A stretch of DNA of 64,000 nt from Escarpia spicata (Eukaryota; Annelida; Polychaeta; Sabellida; Siboglinidae): positions 30,252,021 to 30,316,020 of the forward strand of contig OZ023206.1 in NCBI GenBank assembly GCA_963995525.1, written 5' to 3'. How positions within the stretch are numbered: position 1 is the stretch's first letter; every line of letters begins with the position of its first letter. A program made the position numbers and the translations under genes. This document shows, piece after piece, positions 22,301 to 32,590 of the stretch. A model generated the notes under the pieces. That model made no database searches. It was given only the letters and a program-made list of their open reading frames with translations, and was not told where the DNA came from.

Positions 22301-23645
22301 GTTCCCCGACAGTCTCACACAGCTCCCTGAAAGTACCACACAATTCCCCGACAGTCCCACACAGTTCCCTTACAGTCACACACAGCTCCCTGTCAGTCCC
22401 ACACAGCTCCCTGACAGTCCCACACAACTCCCTGACAGTCTCACACAGCTCCGCCTGATAGTCCCAAAACTCCCGACAGTCCCACACAGCTCCCTGACAG
22501 TCACACACAGCTCCCCGGCAGTACCACACAGTTCCTGGCAGTCCCACACAGCTCCATGACATTTATTTTATTTAGTTCTTATTATTTAGCAATAGACCGG
22601 TAAGTTGCCTTTTACACGAGTCCTATTAATTATCTTTATTAATTAATAAGAACCTCATTAGTCATGTTTTGATTTAATTTGGGAACCTCCTCATTAGTCA
22701 CAGCGATAGAGCGGTAGGTTCTGGCAGTCCCACACAGCTCCATGACAGTCCCACACACTTCCCGACAGTCCCACACAGCTTCCCGACAGTCCCACACAGC
22801 TCCCTGGCTACATGTCTCCCTTCCATACATGGTCTAACTTGTGACATGTTTGCCTTCCATACATGGTCTAGCTTGTTACATGTTTGCCTTCCATACACGG
22901 ACTAGGTTGTTACATATTTGCCTTCCATACATGAACTAGCTTGTTACATGTATGCCTTCCATATATGGTCTAGTTTGTTACATGTTTGCCTTTCATACAT
23001 GGTCTAGCCTGTTACATGTCTGCCTTCCGTACATGGACTAGGTTGTTACAGCTCCCTGACAGTCCCACACAGTTACCCGACAGACACACAAACTCCTGAC
23101 TGACAGTGCCACACAGCTCCCTGACAGTCTCACACAGCTCCCTGACAGTACCACGCAGTTCCTCGTCAGTCCCATACAGGGGTTCTGTATGTATGTATGT
23201 ATGTATGTATGTATGTAGGAGCCGTCGCACCACGGCGCCGATACTCGTCTAACTCGTATAACTAACTAACTAACTCGTCTAACTCGTAGGGGGGTGGCGG
23301 GGGGTTCTGTATGTATGTATGTATGTATGTAGGTATGTAGGGTAATAAAAACTACTATACACGTAAAAGCGCGCAGTCCCACACAGCTCCCTGACAGTCA
23401 CACACAGCTCCCCGGCAGTACCACACAATTCCCTAACAGTCCCACACAGCTCCCTGACAGTCCCACACAGCTCCTCACCATCACACACAGCTCCTGACAG
23501 TCCCACACAGTTCCCTTACAGTCACACACAGCTCCCTGACAGTACCACATAGTTCGTTCCCTGGCAGTCCCACACAGCTCCCTGACAGTCCCACACAACT
23601 CCCTGACAGTCTCACACAGCTCCGCCTGACAGTCCCACACAGCTG
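19362..23645. repeat. Compound minisatellite of 21-bp and 34-bp units
   Basis: Two unrelated units alternate in blocks. The 21-bp unit GACAGTCCCACACAGCTCCC-T fills 19362-19445, 20275-20405, 20570-20820, 20985-21215, 21455-22558, 22725-22805, 23050-23180 and 23375-23645. The 34-bp unit, with CTTGTTACATG and GCCTTCCATACA, fills 19450-20275, 21213-21450 and 22805-23045. Reverse-strand ORFs repeating ELCGTVR arise because 21 is a multiple of three; they are not genes. GTAT microsatellites sit at 23187-23215 and 23308-23338. Confidence 0.95.
20405..22730. repeat. Three copies of a 165-175-bp AT-rich block within the minisatellite
   Basis: Blocks at 20405-20572, 20817-20990 and 22557-22728 share TTTATTTTATTTAG, AGACCGGTAAGTTGCC, ATTAATTAATAAGAACCTC and CTCCTCATTAGTCA. 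Similar wording (CGGTAAGTTTTATTTTATTT; CTCCTCATTATTCATATGCA) occurs in the intron-like region 23806-24214, suggesting that these blocks are amplified pieces of that intron. Confidence 0.75.
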
Positions 23646-23755
23646 CATAATAAAAACATTGGGACTTAACATTTTCGCGCATGCGCGCTTAACGCATAAA
23701 TGACTTTAGGATATAATGCATGCATGCAACGGTCGTTGCTCATTTTCATTCATTC

Positions 23756-24843
23756 ATGGCTACCGCCAGCACAACGTCTGAGCAACCTTCCACGAAAGAT
23801 CAGCGGTAAGTTTTATTTTATTTTATTTATTTAGTAGAGCGTTAAGTCGTCTTTTAGCCTATCCGTAAGTTTTATATTCTTTATTAATTACTTTTATATT
23901 AATAATATGCTATTCTTTATTAATTACTATTCTTGATTAATTATTGATTTAGGTCTCCTCTTATATTAATAACAGTGATTTAGTTCTCCTCCATTATTCA
24001 TATGCAAAGAACAGCGGTAAGTTTTATTTTATTTATTTTATTTAGTACAGCGGTATTTCGTCTTTTATCCTATCGGTAAGTTTTATATTAATTACTTTTT
24101 ATATTATTTATATGCTATTCTTGTATTAAACTATTCTTTATTATTTACTTTTATATTAATAACAGTGATTTAGTTCTTGGGAAACTCCTCATTATTCATA
24201 TGCATTATTTCACAGAATCCACCTGCCTCGACGTGGAAAGGAAATACACCTGCCTACACACAACACTCTACAACAACCTGTATGTCGTGTGAAAACTTGC
24301 CGTTAATTCCAGCCGGTCGCTCAACAAATGCTACAACGGCAGTTTGACGGGGACAACTCACGCGCCGCTCGGCTACGGCAGGGACGAGGCTCTCAAGCAA
24401 ACATTACGCAGACCTGGCTCACGCACGCGCATACATGGATATGACTGTTCCCCTCTGTCGCGTTACCGGCGTGGTACGACCGCCAACGCCCGTCGATCTC
24501 CAGGGATCGTGGGAAGACAACTGGCCGGGGTTGACTGATGCCGAATGGATCAGCCCTACCATACCCAACCCGGCCACAGTCGACCTGACTTCCGTCGAAC
24601 CCGACGGAATCATGTCTTCCTTTGCCGTACTCGGGGCGGACGGTTCGTGGTATACGCCCACACCTGCCGATGAATTGTACGAAAGACGTGGTTTTAATGC
24701 GCCGTTAATACCAGTAGGTCGATCGACCTCATTGCAGCGTCATTACGATGCAGCCCGTATGCGAACTGCGCGACTACCACGCTTGGGACATTCTGACAGC
24801 AGCCCGCCAAGTTCACGCCACCGTCGTGATTTCCATGAATAAA
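23756..24843 (+). CDS. Putative spliced gene of Polinton B, product unknown
   Basis: ATG 23756 opens a 50-bp exon ending at a good donor (CAGCG|GTAAG at 23805/23806). An acceptor TTATTTCACAG ends at about 24214. Downstream, 24435-24842 is an open frame of 135 codons beginning MDMTVPLC, with PPTPVD, a WEDNWPGL segment and NAPLIPVGRST, a motif whose near-duplicate PLIPAGRST lies in another frame at about 24301. The stop TAA overlaps an AATAAA signal (24838-24843). The joins do not yield one clean frame, and sequence past 24750 is also readable in a different frame, so frameshifts are likely. No family recognised. Confidence 0.35.
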
Positions 24844-25308
24844 CACAAACACCTTACACCGTTCGCATTCACTCGTTATCTATTGCCTATAAGTAGCCTT
24901 TCTTACCGTTGCTTACAGCTTTTAAATTATGCATCCCACTCGTTTCGTTTTGCTAGCATAAAAACATACCGCCATTCCGCATCCATTCGTCTATCCACCG
25001 CGTAAACACTCCGCTGCCTCAAAAACCCGACCGCTGATTATAGCTTTTAAACGCATGCATAAGCGCAGTTTCCACAACGCCAACCAGCTTATTTCAACGT
25101 CGTTACAAAACCGGCTAACAGCGTACTAGCCGTAGATCTATTTTCAGCCGCCCGTATCTAGGCCGACCGGCCGCATATCAACTTTCACCGCTGCAGCGAT
25201 ATCTAGGGTACAGCGGCTAATCTCGCACACACTGGGTTTAGTGCCTTCGTAACCACGGTGGTTTTACCTATAAAATAACCACATTGGTTTCTGCTATATC
25301 CCCGTATC
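24844..25308. other. Spacer of Polinton B, nothing identified
   Basis: Non-coding stretch between the polyadenylation signal and the right terminal repeat. It is GC-richer than the surroundings; no motif recognised. Confidence 0.4.
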
Positions 25309-25636
25309 GTAACTAGGGACGCTGTTATTATATTAATCGCTAGATGGCGTTATCACGTAACTATGGACGATATCACTGTATTAACCACTAGATGGCGTTA
25401 TCACGTAACTAGGGACGCCATCACTGCATTAACCACTAGAGGGCGCTTGTCGTTCAAAAGTGACAGGCCATCAATCACGTTTTTTATAACTAGGTTCCCG
25501 ATTTCTCTCGGGTTACACAAAACCCTTTGATCTTTTTTTTATAACTAGGTTCCCGATTTTGATAAGGACGTTTTTTATGCACGTACTTAGGTCTAAAAAG
25601 GGGCGGGGCGAGGGTGTGTGTAATCTATATACTACT
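25309..25636 (-). repeat. Right terminal inverted repeat of Polinton B
   Basis: Longer than its left partner because the approximately 46-bp unit containing TAGATGGCGTTATCACGTAA is present three times (25312-25450) versus once. It ends ATCTATATACTACT at 25636. Confidence 0.85.
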
Positions 25637-25857
25637 GGAGTGGGTAGTCCACAGTGTTATTCTTCTTACCAAACCCCAAGGGGTGTGGACAGTCTGCTAT
25701 CTGGTCAAGAGACACAAGGTGCAGGAAATGACCAGCCAATGTTTACTGCCTACCATCCTGTGTATGACACAGGCAGGAGGGAGGCTCATTATGGCCAGCT
25801 CTGGGAGCTCCAGCCAGGAGGATGGCCTGTTAACAACCTTTTGGATGCACACTAACT
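25637..25857 (+). mobile_element. Ty3/gypsy family A copy 1, right part
   Basis: Continuation of the gag-like frame after the Polinton, matching 30459-30640 closely, then diverging near 25815. The duplicated GGAGTG lies at 25637-25642. Confidence 0.7.
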
Positions 25858-26101
25858 ATAAGGTTATTTAATTACTTCTGAAGATAACTTCCTGTGGCCG
25901 GTTGCATGACATGCACCCAACTTAGGTGGTCGAATTACACCCAACTCCCTAGGTGTCATCTAGCTGGGCAGATGCTTAGGAAGAAGCGTTGCATGACAAG
26001 CACCCAGACGTCGCCCAACTAAGTGCTAGTGGCACGATTAACCGATAAGCGGATTACCACGTTTTCAGGGCAAATCTTCCCAGAATTCATTTCATTTCAT
26101 C

Positions 26102-26569
26102 ATGGTGGACGCAAAACTACAAATTCGAAATAGGAAAGAGAATTTCGTTCACGACGAAATAATCACCCTCATACAGGCGTATGGCAGGAGTAAAAACACA
26201 CTCCAAGGGCGGTTCAAGTCGACGCTGTCCAACCGCGACAAGAAGGTAGCATGGGACATGGTTACATCAGAAGTGAACACCGTTTCGAAGTCGCACCGTA
26301 GTGTTGACGACTTGAAAAAGAAATGGCAGAAACTTGCCAGTGATGCGAGGGCAGACCTGGCAAGACGGAAACACCCAGGGACAGGTGGTGGACCGCGTCG
26401 CAAAGACGGTATATACACTGATCTGATCGCCGACATCTTCAGAGAGGAATCGGCCCTTATAGACGGGATAGAAGGCGGCATGGATGTGGGCGACAACGGC
26501 TTGTTCGTAGGCGAAGCTGAAGGTTTGCTAATGTCATTTCTTTATTTGTGCTTAATTCCTTTAAAATAA
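26102..26569 (+). CDS. Myb/SANT-like (NAIF1-type) DNA-binding protein of Harbinger
   Basis: 155 codons from ATG 26102. Residues about 15-85 form the trihelical Myb/SANT-like domain: NFVHDEIITLIQAYGRSKNT, KVAWDMVTSEVNTVSKSHRS, and DDLKKKWQKLASDARADLAR with the conserved KKKWQKL third helix. A GTGGGPRRKDG linker follows, then an acidic tail. In this superfamily the protein binds element ends and carries the transposase into the nucleus. The last codons probably read into an intron: GAAG|GTTTGC near 26522 is a possible donor. The domain is intact, unlike the copy at 11979. Confidence 0.8.
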   Translation: MVDAKLQIRNRKENFVHDEIITLIQAYGRSKNTLQGRFKSTLSNRDKKVAWDMVTSEVNTVSKSHRSVDDLKKKWQKLASDARADLARRKHPGTGGGPRRKDGIYTDLIADIFREESALIDGIEGGMDVGDNGLFVGEAEGLLMSFLYLCLIPLK

Positions 26570-27367
26570 GCCGCAATTGCTTTGTGAGTTGTCTTAGAAA
26601 CTACGTTAGTCGGTCACAATTAACAAGGTTGTACACGCATCCATCGTAACTAAATCAATTTGTCCTTGGTACTGCTACTGATGTAATGTTGCACCATAAT
26701 TATCTAACAGTGATAGCTGCGAATCTCGAATCTGAATGTTACGTTGAACGATCAATCCTGATAATTACACAACGTTTGATCTGTCTGTGGAGGACTCAGA
26801 AGAGAAAGGAGACAGACAAAAGAAAAAAACATTAATAGATGAGCTCGATTTATAACATCAGTAGTGTGTCACTGTTGTTGATCTTGTGTCATCAGTGTAT
26901 ACACGTCTCGTGTCATCAGTGTATACACGTTTCGGGATGTTCCTATGCCTATGCTTTGGAGTTACACAACACAACACAACATCAATGTAATGATTATGTT
27001 CCAGAGTCATTGGTGCAGCAGAACAACTCCCTGCAGATTGCCGACGCTGTTCCTATCACGCCAATCAGGGGTGAGAACTTCGATGGTAAGATGACATACA
27101 TAACTTCTTATTTGAGGTACAAAACATATATAAATATTAATGCATTCCATGATTATGAATTTTTGTCATCTGCTGATGACATCAAATCGTGTGTCAGTTA
27201 AAATGATTGTTTAATTGTGAGTGTGGCAGTGAATAAATAGAATGTTGCTTGTTTTACACAAACCACTCAGTAATCATTCTTGTTTTTTCTTGCAAGCAAT
27301 TTCAGATTGTATCATGTACAAATGTATTAAATATGTTATCAAATTTTAACAACTGACCCTATAAAAA

Positions 27368-27799
27368 TCATAACTTCTTTCCAGCCACAGTACCTTTGAC
27401 ATGCAAGGCTGTGGGTACCATAGTACACCAAATCCTGTCTATGTTAATGTAAATGTTAAACAATAATTGGTGTGTTAAAAAGTACACAAAATATGAAAAA
27501 AAATTGCATTCCACCACAATGCCTTGGCATGACATATAACTTGATGATGACAATGACACGAAAAATCGCAACGCAGTTAACACTTGAAGTTCGGGTGACA
27601 AGAATCCCTTTCGGCTATATCCAAATTCTAAGTCGCCACGAATTTCGTCGACGATTCTGAATAGATCAACTCTTCTGAACCGATACCTTTCAAACAGCTG
27701 AACGTCGTTGAACGTATCCAGGGGGTTTGAATGATCTCTAAAAACGCGATTTCTTCTTAATTGTCGGCGCCAGTATACGTCGTGAACGATCGCGGCCAT
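27368..27799 (-). pseudogene. Harbinger transposase (HARBI1-type), N-terminal fragment
   Basis: Minus strand from ATG at 27799. The first about 95 residues carry the recognisable N-terminus of HARBI1-like nucleases: RNRVFRDHSNPLDTFNDVQL, then FRRVDLFRIVDEIRGDLE, and SPELQVLTALRFFVS. The DDE catalytic domain is absent; after about residue 95 the frame runs into unrelated sequence. Convergent orientation with the Myb-like gene is the usual Harbinger layout. Not catalytically competent. Confidence 0.75.
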
Positions 27800-28793
27800 T
27801 AGTAAAACGCGCTATGTGACACCTAGCTGGAGTTAGGGCTGCTCGAGGTTGTCCCAGGAGTTGCACCCTAATTTGTGCGCCAACTCAGCTGGGTGCGCCA
27901 ACTCAGCTGGGTGCGTGTCATGCAACCGCCCCTAATGGCTATGTGCCACCTAGGAGCTAATGACCCTAACTTGGGCGGAATTTGGACTTAGGTGTGTGTC
28001 ATGCAACCGGCCACTGGAGTAGATGTCAACTCACACATTTAGTAGAATTTATAATGTTGTATCTGAGTTACTGTTTCACATACATAACATGATTAGGAAT
28101 CACGGCTATTCAACAACTGATAATTAAGTATTACGTAGGTAGACTTTATAAACTAGTTTACTTACAACTATAGAGTCACTTTACTAGTTTGCGTTGATTT
28201 ATACATTGGAATGTATAGATTAAAAGTAACACACTTGTACAGTGCAGGGAATAAGATGACTATACCTGGAGTGAAGGTGTACATCTACATGTATTCTCTA
28301 GTACGAGTTGTGTTTGAAAGTGTGCCATATAATGTGTACATGTATGGAGTGTTATACCTGAAAGGGTTATGCACAATGTATAACACTGACTTACTTGTGT
28401 TTGTGTGTTGTTGTAGGGTTTTTTATTCTTTTGTAATTTTATGTCTGAATAATAAGTTACATCATCCCGATATGGCGTTGTCATAAATGCCAGAACCCGA
28501 AACTTAATTGTCACAGAAGTCAGTGGGAGAGGGCATCTTGTGACACTTACATTTTAGGCCATCTGGTTTTGAGGCCCCATTCAGACAGCCTTTCTTCAGA
28601 AGGTCACAGCAACTTCACTGGCACCCTGCCAAGAGTCCTTGTAGCTGGGTAAAAGTGATATAACTTGGGTCAACTTCTGTCTTTATACCATATTTCAATT
28701 GTATAAATAAGGGAGATTTGGAGATGATCGGGGCGTTTTATTGGGGGGACATTATCAACAGAGGATTGTTCCTGTCGAACCACAGCCTCAGAG

Positions 28794-30159
28794 AGTAACA
28801 GATCTGCAGTGGCTAATTTAGTTAATTACTATTATTATTAGTTATCAGAGAAAGACTAGAACAGAAAATCCAGATTCGCATTATATAAAAGAATGCTGCA
28901 CAAAGCTAACATATGGTCGCCGTCACAGTGGGCGGTTTCTAAAGCAACAAGGTTTGAACAGATTTGTTTATTTTCGCATCCGTAGGCGTAGTTCTTAGGA
29001 GGTCATGACCGTAATTTGGTACAGACACTGGCCTGACCTTAGATTCACTTTGTGACCATGCCCTGGTTTTAAGATCGAACCGGAAAGACTGAAATTATGC
29101 AAATAAATGTAGACCCCTCACGTGAGTGAGCACCCTCGTCCCCATAGTATGACGACATAAAAACACCATGCGTAGAGCCATCATTCTACAAATTTCATAC
29201 TATGCATTTAAATCCCTTACGGTTTAAAGACAGTTCCCAGATTTGGCTTGAGGCCAAGCCAGTTTGTTTAAAAGGGAACTATTTTTGGAATTATGGGGAC
29301 GGCGGAAATTTAAACACACGCGAAGAGACACGTTGAAGCTCTCCACAGGAAACTATGAAATTGTTTCCCACAGTTTAGACTTCTCAAAATTTTGGCAAAT
29401 ATAAACCACGATGGTATATATTTTGCTTTATCTTTCGATCTACAAAAACCACGGACACCTTTAAATGTAAAATAGAGTTGGACTGCCGGCGCACATGAAT
29501 GTGTAAACGTTATACGGACATCGTTTCTGAAATTTCTACTGATGAATAAAACATATATATTTGTGACGAACCTGGAACGCTTGTTTACACCCATGAGGGG
29601 ATAATGCAACATCACAGCACGATGATGCACAAGGCTTGGCGAGCGACATACCCGATGTAAGGCTCCGGTCTTCTTAAGCCATTTGCGTACCGCCCAACTG
29701 AAGGAAGGAAGGAAGGAAGGAAGGAAGGAAGGAAGGAAGGAAGGAAGGAAGGAAGGAAGGAAGGAAGGAAGACCGACGGGACAACAACCTTACAAGAGCG
29801 CCCTTTAAGCAGGGTCTCGCAGTGTCTACACCATTTTGGTGAGTAATTAGGTTGCTTTATAAGCTGCCGCCGTTGGCCTTATCGTTCCGACACATACCAT
29901 ATAAATCTACGTTATATTGGGAGTAATTCGGTTGCTTTACCAGCCGCCACCAATCGGACTTATTGTCTGGCACACACACACACTGTAGGGTAGCGTTCTG
30001 GGGTTCACAGCAGTTACACTGTATATCATGTAGACTGGTTGTACTTGTAGCCTATTTCTTTCTGTAATAAACTATTCAAACGTATATTTGCATTATCATT
30101 AGTATGACTGAGTGAGTGAGCATGTGCCCGATTGCTTCCCTGCCGACCACTCGCTACAA
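28794..30159 (+). repeat. LTR-like block, gypsy family A copy 2
   Basis: Begins AGTAACAGATCTGCAGTGGC and ends CGCTACA before ATTGGCGGGGTGG. TATATAAAAGAA sits near 28880, with AATAAA near 29544 and 30066. Boundaries are inferred from comparison with 17064 and 49273. Confidence 0.55.
29699..29770. repeat. GGAA microsatellite, about 18 repeats
   Basis: An uninterrupted (GGAA)n run inside the LTR; the same position holds about two repeats at 18012 and about four at 50263. Confidence 0.95.
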
Positions 30160-30443
30160 TTGGCGGGGTGGAATTTCAATTTAGATATACCTTACCATAT
30201 TCCTCTACGATTCGTAGTAACAGTTTCGGATATTCTATTCTGGACATCCTATTTAAAAAGAACACACACGGGCTACATTTACTTGCTTCAGATAGAATAA
30301 AGCACAACAGATTACTGAGAAGTTAATTCTCTGGTGGCAGCAAAATATTGGCTAAATGTGAACACAGGGTGATAATTCCTCAGGGATTATGTTTATTTTT
30401 GGTACACTGAGCAGACTTTGGGTCAAGACAGCAAGGTTCTGTT

Positions 30444-30689
30444 ATGATTCCTCCCTATGGAGTGGGTAGTCCACAGGGTTATTCTTCTTACCAAACCCCA
30501 AAGGGTGTGGACAGTCTGCTATCTGGTCAAGAGACACAAGGTGCAGGAAATGACCAGCCAATGTTTACTGCCTACCATCCTGTGTATGACACAGGCAGGA
30601 GGGAGGCTCATTATGGCCAGCTCTGGGAGCTCCAGCTAGAAACAGGGCAGGTCAAGTGGTGTCACATGTGGAAGCACTGGCTGTCATAA
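30444..30689 (+). pseudogene. Gag-like N-terminus of gypsy A, uninterrupted
   Basis: ATG 30444 opens a gag-like frame beginning MIPPYGVGSPQGYSSYQTP with GVDSLLSGQETQGAGNDQ. It corresponds to the frame split by Polinton B and to the longer gag region at 47840-48325. Truncated after about 75 residues, where Merlin sequence starts. The site GGAGTG occurs once here (30459-30464): the pre-insertion state. Confidence 0.65.
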
Positions 30690-31038
30690 AGGTGGAATAG
30701 CATCGAGACGCAATTATTTGTATGACAAGATGCAATTATTTGCGTCACGTCACATTTCGATCTAAAACACGACACATTTATTTGCGTTGTGACGCAATTC
30801 AAATTATATCTGGTCGATTTACATCGTGATGCAATTCGAACTGAGACGCGACGCAAATAGTTGTGTCGTGTCTTACATCGAATTACGTTGGGTCGTTCAA
30901 TGTTCATCGGACATCGAATCAACCAATAGTGACACATTTCCCCAGATTAGTTAAATCCACCAATTTCTATCAAGACTTAGAAGCCTCTCAAACCAGGTAG
31001 TTCACTGTTTACAACAGCAAACTCCATCATAAGACATT

Positions 31039-31841
31039 ATGAGTGTTTTCTGCCACCAGCTGAGTGATGGCATACACCAACTCACTAGACTTTGGTCCAG
31101 TATGGATGATGGCCGTTACGATGCCTTACTTGCACAACTACAGGTTAGTTTTGTTTTCATTATAAATTATTTCTAAGTAACAATGCAAAGCAGCAGTCGT
31201 TGCGGGGAGGAGATAAATGTTTACACTTAATTTTCACCATTATTATGTATACAAGAATAACATAACGGAACAGGCAATGCGTTTCTGTTGCGTTCTGCGA
31301 CCGATCGACATGGCACTACAGAACGTTGACGTCTTTCAGATGATCACGCAGACGCACGTAGGTACGGCCATGCCGCGTCGTAGCATGATACAGATCCACG
31401 TGGGCGCTACACACACAATGAAACAGCTGTATGCAAAAACGAGTGCCGAAGTGACGATGCCTATAAACGCCGGTGCTGTACATCTCTTCAATGAGGCGTA
31501 TCAACAGGTTGCGCGTTTAATGAACAAATCCGTATTTGGGTGGGGTCGCTACACTCGACACGGATGTGCTCGAAAAGGAGCTTCGGGACATAGCGGACGC
31601 GGTTATTCATTTGGTGGTTGGCATGCTATCGAGCATACTGGGTGTCTTAAACCATGCCATACAACAGGATATGCGTGCGCGCTTCATAGAAGCTATGATG
31701 TCGAACGGTCTGAACATGCATATTGCGGACGTATTTACGACGTACGGTGCCAGCGTAGTAGAGAACATGAAAACGCAACATATGTCACCCACCGACGTAT
31801 CAGCGCATCTCAGGTTCGTTTACTTCATAATTGTTTAAACA
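31039..31841 (+). CDS. Recurrent unidentified gene, most complete copy
   Basis: Exon 1, 31039-31143, encodes 35 residues (MSVFCHQLSDG...ALLAQLQ) and ends at CAG|GTTAG. A plausible acceptor CACTACAG ends at 31321, continuing in phase from 31322 with NVDVFQMITQTH. The frame reads to a slip around TTTGGGTGGGG (31532-31542), after which a +1 frame continues as VATLDTDVLEKELRDIADAV to a TAA near 31838. The same slip exists in the copy at 45745, so it predates duplication. The product looks helical and soluble; I do not recognise it. Downstream sequence (31849-31998) keeps open Lys/Glu/Arg-rich frames in all three copies and may be another exon or 3' UTR. Confidence 0.4.
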
Positions 31842-32590
31842 CACAGGAGATGTGCACAAAAACGTCTTGACTGCCAAGACAACAGACAAAGAGGTGAAGC
31901 AGGAGGTGAAGATGTGGTTAAAGTTTGCTACGGAGAGGGACGTCGGCCGGAAGGAGAGAGAAGAGAGGAAGCGAACCGCAGTAATCGCTGTGCCATGAAG
32001 GCCACACACGGAAACTATATATAGGACTAGTTTCTTTATCCAATACTGCAATTTGTATTATTGCTATTTGGTGGGTATCCCACCGATGTGTGGTTGGTCC
32101 CCTCATAATAAATTCAGCTTTATACAAAAATGTTACACAAAAATACACTTGTCTTTTGTTACTATGCAAACTAGCCATGATTTATAGTCAGTCCGTTCAG
32201 TAGGTATATCATCAAACACAATCTTTCCTTGTGTTTATAAAGTGAAAACAGTTGTATGCACGTATACTAAGAATGGCCATGTGTTACAATATATCAAATG
32301 CGCAGGTGCTATAGGAAAGGGGTTGAATTGCGCTAAATTATGGTTAGAAAGTAGGTTATACATTAATGTCAGTTTAACGTTACATTTTCGTTAGAAATTA
32401 AAAAAGTTAGGTAAACGTTAAGCAAACGACTGAAATAATGTTAAACTAATGTTTCTGCTATTGTTACAAAAACGTTAGTTTACTGTTACATTCTGGTTAG
32501 AAATTAAACGTTAAATGAATGTTTAAGCTAACGTTTCTGTAACATTCACATTAAAGTCAGTTTAATGTTACATTTTCGTTACCTGCATCC
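31842..32590. repeat. 3' region of the recurrent gene plus subterminal repeats
   Basis: Shared with 15736-16387 and 46430-47038. It includes an AATAAA at about 32107 and then degenerate TTAACGTTACATTTTCGTTA-type repeats (32340-32590). Confidence 0.65.

Larger units (their letters stand above)
18732..25636 (+). mobile_element. Polinton-derived element B, 6905 bp
   Basis: The ends AGTAGTATATAGATTACACA and its inverted complement bound the element, and a 6-bp target duplication GGAGTG lies at 18726-18731 and 25637-25642. Polintons characteristically have AG..CT termini and 6-bp duplications. The paralogous gypsy copy at 30444-30480 shows the unoccupied site with one GGAGTG. Inside are a gene remnant related to the second gene of Polinton C, several kilobases of minisatellite and a small exon-containing region (23756-24843). 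There is no PolB, integrase, ATPase or capsid gene, so it is non-autonomous. Confidence 0.85.
25895..28013 (+). mobile_element. PIF/Harbinger transposon copy 2, complete ends
   Basis: Ends TGGCCGGTTGCATGACA (25895) and the inverted complement finishing at 28013 are flanked by CTG on both sides (25892-25894, 28014-28016), the CWG-type 3-bp duplication of animal Harbingers. Two convergent genes lie inside: a Myb/SANT-like protein on the plus strand and a transposase N-terminus on the minus strand. At 2119 bp it is shorter than autonomous elements because the catalytic part of the transposase is missing. Confidence 0.85.
28126..30660 (+). mobile_element. Ty3/gypsy family A copy 2
   Basis: Paralogue of 16390-18731 plus 25637-25857 at high identity, without the Polinton insertion. 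LTR-like block about 28794-30159, leader, then a gag-like start at 30444. Differences include a much longer GGAA run (29699-29770) and a shorter CA run (29968-29983). No protease, RT or integrase follows; the copy ends near 30660 where Merlin begins. Confidence 0.65.

Noticed and set aside
20541..23682. Reverse-strand ORFs of 60-135 codons repeating ELCGTVR
   Set aside because: They are the antisense translation of a 21-bp minisatellite; no start context, and period alone explains the openness.
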